Assembly: GCF_009177065.1 (NCBI RefSeq) | Contig: NZ_WEZF01000034.1 | Location: 1-43,558 of the forward strand | DNA length: 43,558 nt | From: Tautonia marina | Lineage (GTDB): Bacteria; Planctomycetota; Planctomycetia; Isosphaerales; Isosphaeraceae | Direction: 5' to 3' | Part shown: positions 1 through 7,800 of the stretch, one piece after another | Layout: the number at the start of each line of letters is the position of its first letter | Numbering within the stretch: position 1 is the first letter of the stretch | Notes under the pieces: model-generated | The model's database searches: none | The model's input: the letters and a program-made list of their open reading frames with translations, nothing else | Told to the model about the DNA's origin: nothing | Made by a program: the position numbers and the translations under genes

Positions 1-1873
1 CCCTCAGGGCGTCCCGCTCGCGGACATGGGCGCAGACCCAGAGCGTTGACCGATCCTGGATCTCGAACAGCGGCCCCGGGCGGAGCGACTGGCCGGGTTC
101 GGAGGGGCGGACAACCTGGCCGGGGACGACGTCGAAGTGTTCGAGCTGGCCGTCGGCCGGGGCACGGATCGGGATCGTCATTGCGAGCGACGCCGCCCGG
201 CCTTGCCGGTCGAGTCCGCTCGCTTCCAGCTCGGCGAGGACCTCCTTGCCGAGCCCGAGCGACAGGAGCTTGGCCCGGATCTCGCCGATCGTCTGGTCCA
301 TTACCTCCAGGTCCGTTTCGACGCGCCACCGATCAACACGCGAGGCGGCCTGACGCTCGGAGAGGCGCCGGGTCCGCTCGGCCGCTTCGCTGGCCCATTG
401 GTGCCGGGCCCTGGTCCGCAGCAGATCGAGTTGCAGGTTGTGCAGCGGCAGGCTCTCGACCTCAGCGAGCACCTGGCCCTTTTCCACTCGATCGCCCGGG
501 TGGACGAGGATCCGCGTGATGCGTCCCTCCACCTGCGTGGCGGCAGAGTGCCTCCGCCCCACGGGCAACTCGACGTCTCCCAGGGCCACGACCCTCGACC
601 CGGATGCCGCATCGTCGGCCTTGGCTCGGTTGCCCGGACGCAACGACACCGGGCGGACGCCCCCCGGATTCGCCCGATCGCTTCCAGCCGAAGTCGCGGG
701 GAGGAGTGAGGTCAGCAGGCCGGTCCCCGTGACCACGACCCGATCGCCCGGGAAGAGGCCGTCGAGCACCTCGACCCGATCGCCGGACCGGGCCCCGAGG
801 GTGACGGCACGGCGCTCGAAGCGGCCCGCCGCACGTTCGAGGAAGACGTGCGAGGAGTCGCCGGACCCCGCGATCGCCGCGACGGGGCAGACGATCGCCT
901 GCTCCGCGAGGCCCACCCGGATCTCCAGGAGGCCGGACATGCCGGGCTTGAGCCGATGCTCCGGGTTCTCGACATGGGCGATGACCGTCAACGCCCGGGT
1001 GGCAGACTCGACCGTCAGGTGCGTATGCTCGATGCGCCCGGAGAAGGTCGCGCCTGGCATCGCCGTGAACGTGGCCGTGGCCGGCTGGTCAACCCGGACA
1101 TCCGCCAGGTCAGCCTCCAGCACCTCTCCCGCGACATCGACCTCGGACAGATCGACCACATGGAACAAGTGCTCATCCGTGGCGACCACCCGGCCCGCGT
1201 GGACATCGGCGTGCACGATCTCGCCTCGGATCGGACTCCGGATCGGTAGGAAGCGGATCGGTTGTCCGGTCTCCCGGACCTCTTCGAGGTCTTCCTCCGA
1301 AATTTCCAGGGCCAACAGCTTCCGGATGGCGACCTCGACCCCGGCGGCGGCCTCCTGGGCGTCCCGACGTGCTTCCAGGATCTCGGCCAGGGTGATCGCA
1401 TTGCTCTGCCCGAGTTCCTCCCGCTGGGCGAGCAACCGGTCGGCGAGCCTCTGCTCGGCGATCGCCCTCAACCATTCCCGCTGGAGGGTCTCCAGTTCCA
1501 GCCCCTCGATCAGCGCCAAGGTCTGGCCGGGCTCGACGTGATCGCCGGGCCGCGCGAGCACCCGATCGATCCGGCCGGGGATCAGCGTCGTGATTAGCGC
1601 CTGCTGACGCCAGGGGAGCTGCACCTGGGCCTGGGCGCGGACCACCCTGGCAAGGTCGCCGAGGGTGACCTTGGCCGTCGCCACGCCGATCGCCTGGCGA
1701 GCGGGCTCGGAGAGCAGCAGTTGATTTCCCTGGACCGTCGCCCCCTTCGACGGGAGCGGGGCGTGTCCATCGTGGGAGAGTCCCGGCCTCGCGGCGGTCA
1801 GGCTGCCGATGACGGCCATCCAGCACGCGAGGCGGGCAACCTGCCCGCTCCGGAAGTTCCGTGATCGGTTCAC
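1..1873 (-). CDS. Tandem (double) HlyD/CusB-type efflux adaptor, 5' part; continues across the circular junction to 43326
   Basis: Periplasmic membrane-fusion protein that would link the inner-membrane RND pump encoded just downstream (40041-43322) to an outer-membrane channel. The start is GTG at 1873, with GGAGG seven bases upstream, and GTGA overlaps the stop of the lipoprotein gene by 4 bp. An N-terminal hydrophobic stretch acts as signal or anchor. A first full adaptor module follows: lipoyl half motifs (IDRVLARPGDHVEPGQTL), a helical hairpin, a second lipoyl half (IRGEIVHADVHAGRVV) and a beta-barrel, ending near VVVTGTGLL. After a linker, a second module begins (GRITRILVHPGDRVEKGQ, then ADGQLEHFDVVPGQVV). 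The frame is open through position 1 and matches the frame at 43557-43558, giving about 701 residues in total (624 codons here). Normal adaptors have 350-500 residues, so this is a covalent dimer. Substrate is unknown; a metal cation is inferred from the pump. Confidence 0.9.
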   Translation of the reverse strand, partial: MNRSRNFRSGQVARLACWMAVIGSLTAARPGLSHDGHAPLPSKGATVQGNQLLLSEPARQAIGVATAKVTLGDLARVVRAQAQVQLPWRQQALITTLIPGRIDRVLARPGDHVEPGQTLALIEGLELETLQREWLRAIAEQRLADRLLAQREELGQSNAITLAEILEARRDAQEAAAGVEVAIRKLLALEISEEDLEEVRETGQPIRFLPIRSPIRGEIVHADVHAGRVVATDEHLFHVVDLSEVDVAGEVLEADLADVRVDQPATATFTAMPGATFSGRIEHTHLTVESATRALTVIAHVENPEHRLKPGMSGLLEIRVGLAEQAIVCPVAAIAGSGDSSHVFLERAAGRFERRAVTLGARSGDRVEVLDGLFPGDRVVVTGTGLLTSLLPATSAGSDRANPGGVRPVSLRPGNRAKADDAASGSRVVALGDVELPVGRRHSAATQVEGRITRILVHPGDRVEKGQVLAEVESLPLHNLQLDLLRTRARHQWASEAAERTRRLSERQAASRVDRWRVETDLEVMDQTIGEIRAKLLSLGLGKEVLAELEASGLDRQGRAASLAMTIPIRAPADGQLEHFDVVPGQVVRPSEPGQSLRPGPLFEIQDRSTLWVCAHVRERDALR

Positions 1874-2427
1874 GAGGTTGCCTCCGGCTGGTCGGGACTC
1901 AGTGCGACGGGAATGTCCTGGAGCGATCCGATGGCCTGATCAATGGACCCGGAGACAGCGCCGTAGTCCGGATCCTGTCCGGCGTCGATCCGCGAGTGGA
2001 CCTGGTTGAACAACTCTCGGATTTCCTGTGCGGTGGTGTTCACCGCCTCCCAGTGCTCCTTCGGGACGCCGCTGTCCCGTGCGATCTCTGGCAGCCAGTT
2101 CAGGACGATGTCGAGTTCATCGAGGGCGCGATGGGCCTTGGTCGGCCGACCGGCTGCGATCTCGTCGCGGATCGTGTCACGGTAGCCCTCGATCCGCGTG
2201 AGCGCTTCCGGGTAATCTTCGGGACGCGCGACGTCCGCCTCGGTGATCGGCACGTCATCCGGGTCCGTCGCCGTCTCGGCGGCGGACCCGGGCGTCGACC
2301 CGGTAGGCGGGGCGGTCGCCTCGGGAGTCGATCCTCCGCAACCGACCAGGCCGGACAGGGATGCGAACACGAATGCCAAGCGGACGGTTGGCATCACAGC
2401 GAAACGACGGGGCATCAGGTCGCGCAT
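1870..2427 (-). CDS. Small helical lipoprotein of the efflux operon
   Basis: Predicted 185-residue secreted lipoprotein. The ATG at 2427 is preceded by GGAG at nine bases; an upstream in-frame extension has no ribosome site. The N-terminus (MRDLMPRRFAVMPTVRLAF) runs into a hydrophobic segment ending in a lipobox, LVGC, so Cys would be lipidated. A Pro/Thr/Ser/Ala-rich linker follows, then an acidic, mostly helical domain with periodic charged residues (about residues 55-175). I recognise no enzyme motif. The stop codon overlaps the adaptor start by 4 bp, so the two are translationally coupled. Position suggests an accessory periplasmic or outer-membrane partner of the metal efflux system. No outer-membrane factor is encoded nearby, but this protein is too small to be one. 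Confidence 0.8.
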   Translation of the reverse strand: MRDLMPRRFAVMPTVRLAFVFASLSGLVGCGGSTPEATAPPTGSTPGSAAETATDPDDVPITEADVARPEDYPEALTRIEGYRDTIRDEIAAGRPTKAHRALDELDIVLNWLPEIARDSGVPKEHWEAVNTTAQEIRELFNQVHSRIDAGQDPDYGAVSGSIDQAIGSLQDIPVALSPDQPEATS

Positions 2428-2527
2428 GAGCGCATTCTCCGTGGGGGACACGAGGGTGAGGTCGGACAATGAACGAACGCATTGGCTGGGGGCGTGGGGG
2501 GACGCCCGAGGAACAGGCTCCGCGAGG

Positions 2528-2561
2528 GTGGCGCGCATAGGCGCCACGCCGGTTCAACCGG
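2528..2561. promoter_or_regulatory. Two adjacent inverted repeats upstream of the lipoprotein gene
   Basis: Arms GTGGCGC/GCGCCAC enclose the six-base loop GCATAG (2528-2547), directly followed by the odd-centred perfect palindrome CCGGTT-C-AACCGG (2549-2561). They lie in the 161-bp gap between the His-rich gene (ends 2589) and the lipoprotein gene (starts 2427). The first could terminate or attenuate the upstream transcript; the second looks like a dimeric repressor operator. No regulator is encoded nearby. Function is inferred from position and symmetry. Confidence 0.4.
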
Positions 2562-2588
2562 AGCGACTCGGTTCCAGTGTCCGACGGC

Positions 2589-3233
2589 TCAGGTCAATTG
2601 CACGCCGGAGCGTTCCTGGCGCGCCCGATCGCACAGGGGAGGGGACGAGCCGCGATCGGGCTGCGCGCAAAGTAGGCGCGAGGTGAGCGCAAGGGATTCC
2701 GCCGCGGACCACGCAGGGGGGCCGTGGAGGGATTGGAGGAGGGACAGGGTCTTTGACCAACTGGAGGCGTCCGACGGTCCCTTGGGAAGGACGAACAGAG
2801 GGGTCGGAAAGCGATCGACCTCCGCGTCCTCGCCACCGTCGCAGGACGGACGAGAGTGCTCGCCCGCAAGCCCTCCGAACCACGTCAGATGCGTGTGCCA
2901 GTCGGCATCCTTTAACGACGGGGCGAACCGACCCTTGTCGGACCCGACTGCGTCATCATGATGATGGCCGGATGGCTGGTGCTCGTGATGATGCCCGTCG
3001 TGATGGCGATGCGCCTCTGCATCGCCGCGAAGCTCAGCCCAACCATGCCGGTGAGGATCGCCGCCATCCGCATGCACATGGCGCAGCTCGTACCGGGGCA
3101 GGCCGCCGAGGACAACTAATCCGGCAAACAGAACATGCAGAGCGTGATGACACAATCGGATCACGATAAGTTCCAATGCGGCTCCGAGCGAAAGTCCGCG
3201 AACTTCAATCCAATCGTACCATGCCAAGCTCAC
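2589..3233 (-). CDS. Histidine-rich putative metal-binding protein
   Basis: Predicted 214-residue protein with a GTG start at 3233. The start is uncertain because the only purine-rich stretch lies almost against it. Residues about 12-48 are hydrophobic (ALELIVIRLCHHALHVLFAG) and could be a signal anchor. They are followed by a dense His/Asp/Gly segment at about 52-100, with clusters such as HVHADGGDPHRH, HRHHDGHHHEH and HHHDD. The rest is Ser/Pro/Arg-rich without recognised motifs. Such His-rich stretches bind Zn, Ni, Co or Cu. It is first in line ahead of the lipoprotein, double adaptor and HME-RND pump on the same strand, so a role as a periplasmic metal buffer or chaperone is inferred. The C-terminal half may not be conserved. 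Confidence 0.65.
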   Translation of the reverse strand: MSLAWYDWIEVRGLSLGAALELIVIRLCHHALHVLFAGLVVLGGLPRYELRHVHADGGDPHRHGWAELRGDAEAHRHHDGHHHEHQPSGHHHDDAVGSDKGRFAPSLKDADWHTHLTWFGGLAGEHSRPSCDGGEDAEVDRFPTPLFVLPKGPSDASSWSKTLSLLQSLHGPPAWSAAESLALTSRLLCAQPDRGSSPPLCDRARQERSGVQLT

Positions 3234-3319
3234 CCTTACAATTCCGAGCGAGGCAATGTGTCGGACCCCAAGAGAAATGTCCGGTCGATACGATCTTCAG
3301 GCCAAGCCTGGAGGTCGCC

Positions 3320-3517
3320 ATGAACCCCGATCGGATTGCCATGAGTCAACGTGATCGCGATACCCTCACCGTCCTCAAGCCGGTCCTCGACGGCCTCCGC
3401 TCCCAGGCCGAGGCCGCTGGGTCCGATAATCAATCTTATGGTCTCATCTGTGATGACCTAATGGAAAACCACGCGGCCCCGAATGATCCCAACGCCGGAT
3501 GTGTGCCCTGGCCGTAA
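3320..3517 (+). pseudogene. Truncated 5' end of a transposase (ISNCY-like helix-turn-helix)
   Basis: ATG at 3320 has GGAGG five bases upstream. The first part of the 65-residue product (SQRDRDTLTVLKPVLDG, then RSQAEAA) resembles the N-terminus of ISNCY-type and related integrase-fold transposases, which usually read MSQ-x-RD followed by an HTH with QAEAA. The similarity stops at that Ala. The following residues (GSDNQSYG onward) do not continue the HTH, and the frame ends after 65 codons instead of the usual 400 or more. No transposase core or clear terminal inverted repeats are visible nearby. Family assignment is from memory of the motif. Confidence 0.45.
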
Positions 3518-3554
3518 GGAATCGAGCATTGCGGTCGGGAATTTGGTGGGGTGT

Positions 3555-4742
3555 TTACTCAAGAATGCGGAGACACGAAGGGGAAGTGATCGTCAACGGT
3601 GTTCCGAGGGGGGTAAGCGTGCCGGTCTGCTGGTCGATCCGGAAGACCGCCAGCGTGTTTCCCGGCATGTTCGCGCAAAGCAGCAGGCGGCCATCGGCCG
3701 TGATGGCGAGATTCTGAGGCCCCTTCCCAAGGCTAGGTTCGAAACCGATCAGGCGAAGTGATCCGTCGTTGGCAACGCGGTACATGGCGATGCTGTCATG
3801 ACCACGGTTCGTCCCGTACAGGAATGCCCCGTCTGGTGTGATCTTCACGTCCGCGCAATAACTTTCACCAGTGAAATTGTCAGGAAGCGTTGAGATCGTC
3901 TCCCGTTCAATCAGCATTCCCGTCTCTTGCACAAACTCGAAATGCGTAACCGAGTTGAGCAATTCGTTGATCACGTACATTCTCAAGCCGTCTGGATGGA
4001 ACGTCAGGTGACGAGGACCCGATCCTGGAGGTGTTCGCACGAAGGGTTGCGCGTTTGGCCTGAAGGCTCCGCTCGAAGCGTCAAGCGCGTAGCAGAGGAT
4101 TTGATCGAGGCCGAGATCCGCGGCATAGGCGAATTGATTGTTCGGGCTGATGACGAAACAGTGGGCATGAGGTCCCTGTTGTCGAGCGTCGTTCACGCTG
4201 CGCCCAACGTGCTGAACGAACGAGACGGGGGGAGTGAGTGATCCGTCTTCGTTGATTCGATAGGAAACCACGCTGCCGGTGGCATAGTTGGCAACCAGAA
4301 CCGTCTGGGCGCTGGAATCGATTTCCACGAAGCACGAGGCGGATCCTCTGGTCGGCTGTCGGTTCAGCAACTGAAGCGATCCGGTGGTCTTCTCCCGGCG
4401 ATAGGCCGCAATCTGCTCATCCTGCTGGCCCCCGAAGGTTTCCGCATGAATCGTGTACAGGAGCGAGTGATCTGGTATCAGATCGAAGAAAAACGGATGG
4501 GGAATGGGATCGCTCTGGTGAAGTCGCGTCAGTTCTCCAGTTTCAGGGTTCAGTGTATAAGTGCTGATTGCCCCACCCGTTCCACCTGCGAAGGAAGACA
4601 CCAGGACTTGAGGTCCTTCCGCGGCCAGGCCAGAATGACTCCACGTCATCAACACACAGACCGCGCACAGAATGATGTGTACGGCTCTCCTCCCGATTCC
4701 AAACCCAATCATCCTCAGCCCTCTGTTGCGAGTTTTCATCAA
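3555..4742 (-). CDS. Secreted beta-propeller lactonase family protein (YbhE/Pgl-like)
   Basis: Predicted 395-residue seven-bladed propeller related to 6-phosphogluconolactonase (YbhE). ATG at 4742 is preceded by GAGG about eight bases away. A signal peptide (about residues 15-40, hydrophobic, ending near GLAAEG) indicates export. That makes cytoplasmic pentose-phosphate activity unlikely and favours a periplasmic lactonase or a binding propeller. Family hallmarks are visible: QQGPHAHCFVISPNN, GPRHLTFHPDG, YVINELLNSVTHFEF, DVKITPDGAFLYGTNR and GKGPQNLAITADGRLL. Length is typical or slightly above. The gene lies 109 bp downstream of the ThuA/PVC cytochrome gene on the same strand, so co-transcription is likely. 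A shared role in periplasmic sugar oxidation (dehydrogenase makes a lactone, lactonase opens it) is inferred. Confidence 0.88.
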   Translation of the reverse strand: MMKTRNRGLRMIGFGIGRRAVHIILCAVCVLMTWSHSGLAAEGPQVLVSSFAGGTGGAISTYTLNPETGELTRLHQSDPIPHPFFFDLIPDHSLLYTIHAETFGGQQDEQIAAYRREKTTGSLQLLNRQPTRGSASCFVEIDSSAQTVLVANYATGSVVSYRINEDGSLTPPVSFVQHVGRSVNDARQQGPHAHCFVISPNNQFAYAADLGLDQILCYALDASSGAFRPNAQPFVRTPPGSGPRHLTFHPDGLRMYVINELLNSVTHFEFVQETGMLIERETISTLPDNFTGESYCADVKITPDGAFLYGTNRGHDSIAMYRVANDGSLRLIGFEPSLGKGPQNLAITADGRLLLCANMPGNTLAVFRIDQQTGTLTPLGTPLTITSPSCLRILE

Positions 4743-4851
4743 TGCACCCTCAATCTTGACCGGGCCTCGTGGATCACCTCCGGTCGTCGTTCAGCCAGGT
4801 TGGCCGCCCGACGTACAATCCTCGGCTGGCTGTCAGTGCCACGCCAATGGA

Positions 4852-7800
4852 TCAGGGGGTCGTACCAACCTCAACAGTCACGGCCATGACGATCGGAGCC
4901 GACGCATCCTGGCCTTTTCGAAGTTCGATCCGTTCGATCGGCTCCGAGGGCCGCTCGGGACGAACTGCGAGGTAACGTATTTGCCTGCCACCCAGTTCAA
5001 AGGCGAGGCTCGATCCAGGCACGTCGACACGACGAATGTAATCGGCCAGATGAACGCCATTGCGCAAGGGGTGGTCCTCGGTCGTGCCGTCAGCATAGTG
5101 CAAGCGGATGATCATCGAAACCGATCCCTCTTCACCGAGCGGGTACGACCAGCCGCCGACGCCACCCAGGAGATGAATGACCTCGGCCGGCGCATTCACC
5201 GGAAGCTCGACCACTCGAGGCATTCGGGGAGGGGTCCTGCCCTGAGGTCCGTAAAGAAGAATCGCGTTGGGCACGCGATCACCCTGGGGATCAACAAGCT
5301 GGAACGGGACCCCTTCGACGGTCTTGGTCGACCAGTCGTCAAAGACCAACCGTTCGGTTCGTGATTCCTCGTCGAAGAACATGCCGCGGGTACTGACAAT
5401 TGTGGCGGCCTTCCTCAGATCGAGGGGCAAATACTTGCCGGGCCTTGTCAAGAACGCCATCAGGTCGGCAAGTTGTTCGGGCGTTGCCTGCTGCTCGAAG
5501 CCCTCGGGCATCACCGACTTCTCCGAGGCGATGAACTCGTCGAGGTCATCCCGAAGAATCGTGTGAGATTTTCCTTCGGTGTCGATGAGTTCAATCGAGG
5601 TTCTCGTCTCCGCGGCGAGCAATCCATTGAGGATTCGACCGTCGATCGTGGCGACCGTGTATTGCACGAAATTCCCCTCAACCTCTCGGCTGGGGTCGAG
5701 GATGTGGACGAGCAGTTCCTCGGCCGGATGGGCGGCCATTCCAGTCAGATCAGGCCCCACGTTCCCCCCCTCGCCCGAATGCTGATGGCATTTGGCGCAG
5801 AGGGTTTCAAACACGGCCCGCCCTGCGGTCGGATTCCCTCCGGCCAAAACAACCGGGGCGAGTTCATCGATCACCCGCTGTCGATCCGGGCTGGGCAAGC
5901 CGCCTCCCCGAGCAAGCAGGTGTGCTGCTCGTTCGGCGATCGCCGCATCGGGGTGGCTGGTGAGAACCTGTTTCTGATCCAGGGCGAGCTGACCGACCGG
6001 GATCGTCCCCTGTTCGATCCCGTCGATGAGCGAGGCGCTCCAATCGGCCCGGCTCAGCAGAACGCGAAGGACTTCTGAACGAACCGCCGGGGTGAGTGTC
6101 GGATACGCCTCGACCAGCACCGCGCCCGATCCCGAGGCAGCGCTGCGTCCGATGGCCGAGATGAGCCCCGCGGCGAAGGTCGGCGACGCCTGCGGCGTGA
6201 TCAGGTTGATCAGATCGCTCGCGGCCCCGTCATCGGTGCGACGGAAGGTGATGAACTGACGGGCCGTTTCCAGACGCTCCTCCTCGGTTTTGGCCTCATG
6301 GGACACCTCGGCAAGCAGGCGGGCGGCGATCTCCTCCGTGTACGCCTCGAAGCCCTCGGCCCCCCAACGGTTGGCCAGGTCAACAAGCTGCCCCTGCGAT
6401 TCAGCGGGAAGTTTCGTGAGCAGCGTGACCATCGATGCCTGCTCATCCTTGCCAACCCTTGCCGTTTGCCCCTCGGGCCACCCTCGGCTGAGGCCGGCAA
6501 TCACGGCCTGCGCAACCTTGGGATCCGCATCCGCCAGCCTCGCGATTGTGCTTCCGATCGTCCCGGTCGGAGCGCCCCGGGCCTCGTGCTCGGCCACGCG
6601 ATCCGCGACGACCAGAACCATTTCGCCCGGTGTTCCATCGAACTCCTGGGTGGCGAACCGTTCCAAAAACGGTCGAGCGTGCGCGGCCGCGGCCGCGATG
6701 GCCGCATCGCCGAGCCATCGATCGCCGTCGAAGGCCCCTCTGGCAATCGCCTCGACGATCAATCCCGCGGCGGCCTCCGACTCGGGACGCTCCGACAGTG
6801 CGAGCAGCGTTGAGAGCCTCACCTGAGGGTCGTCATCGAGCAGCAGACGTGCCTGATCGATTGCCGACACCGTCTGGTCATCGTCGATCGGCAGAACCCG
6901 AACCGCATTTTGCCGAACACCGGCCGAGGGATGTCTCAGTGCCGCGAGAGTGGCGACCTTCGCTTCGCCGTCGATTGCCTCCAGTCCGTCAAGCGTCCAG
7001 AGGGCATGAATCACCCCCGGATTCAGGCCGATCGGATCGACCCGTTGATCCTTCGTCAAGTCGACGAGCGCCGGCACAACATCCGTCTTGCCCCGCTCGA
7101 CCAGTAATCGCTGAGCATGAAGCCGCCAGAACATGTTGCCATGAGTCAAGGCCGAAATCAGACCGTCAGGATCGTTCGGATCGAGCGCCATTGGCTCGAC
7201 CGGCGGAGCGCCATCGTAAACGACCCTGTAGATCCGACCGTGGGTCCGATCGCGTAAAGGGGTTTCGTAAGCGTTCCCCTTGCCCGTTTCGAATCCCTGA
7301 GGCGTCGGGTTGTGCTGAACGATGTAGTTATACCAATCGATGACCCAGACATGGCCATCCGGTCCGACCTCAGCGGCGATCGGCGCGGTCCACTCGTCAT
7401 CGCTCGAGAGTTGGTTCCAACCATAATGTGCCGCGAAGTCGGTCCCCCGACGCTCCAGGGTCATCGTGGCGACCAGGTGACCGGTCGGCTCGGCGACGAA
7501 GGCCGAACGGTTCCAGTAATGGTCCGGGTAGGTTCGGGCCGTGTACAAAGCATGGCCGGCGGCAGCCGTAAAACCACCGTGCCAATCGACCTGGCGAACA
7601 TTCTCGGTGATCGGAAAGAACCGGTTCGAATCCGCAATATTCTGGAGCACGGTCGGCGCCCATCCCCGAACGGCCTCGTAATAGCGGTTCGGGATCGACA
7701 GGAAGACACTCGGACATCCGTTGGCCGTCGAGCCGAAAATCAGCCCCTCCTCGCTGATGCCGACCCCCCAAGAGTTGTTCGACGTGGACCGGAGGAATTC

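Noticed and set aside
438-1541. A 367-codon plus-strand frame antisense to the adaptor
   Set aside because: Ser/Arg/Thr-rich shadow frame; the opposite strand has clear HlyD domains and a ribosome site.
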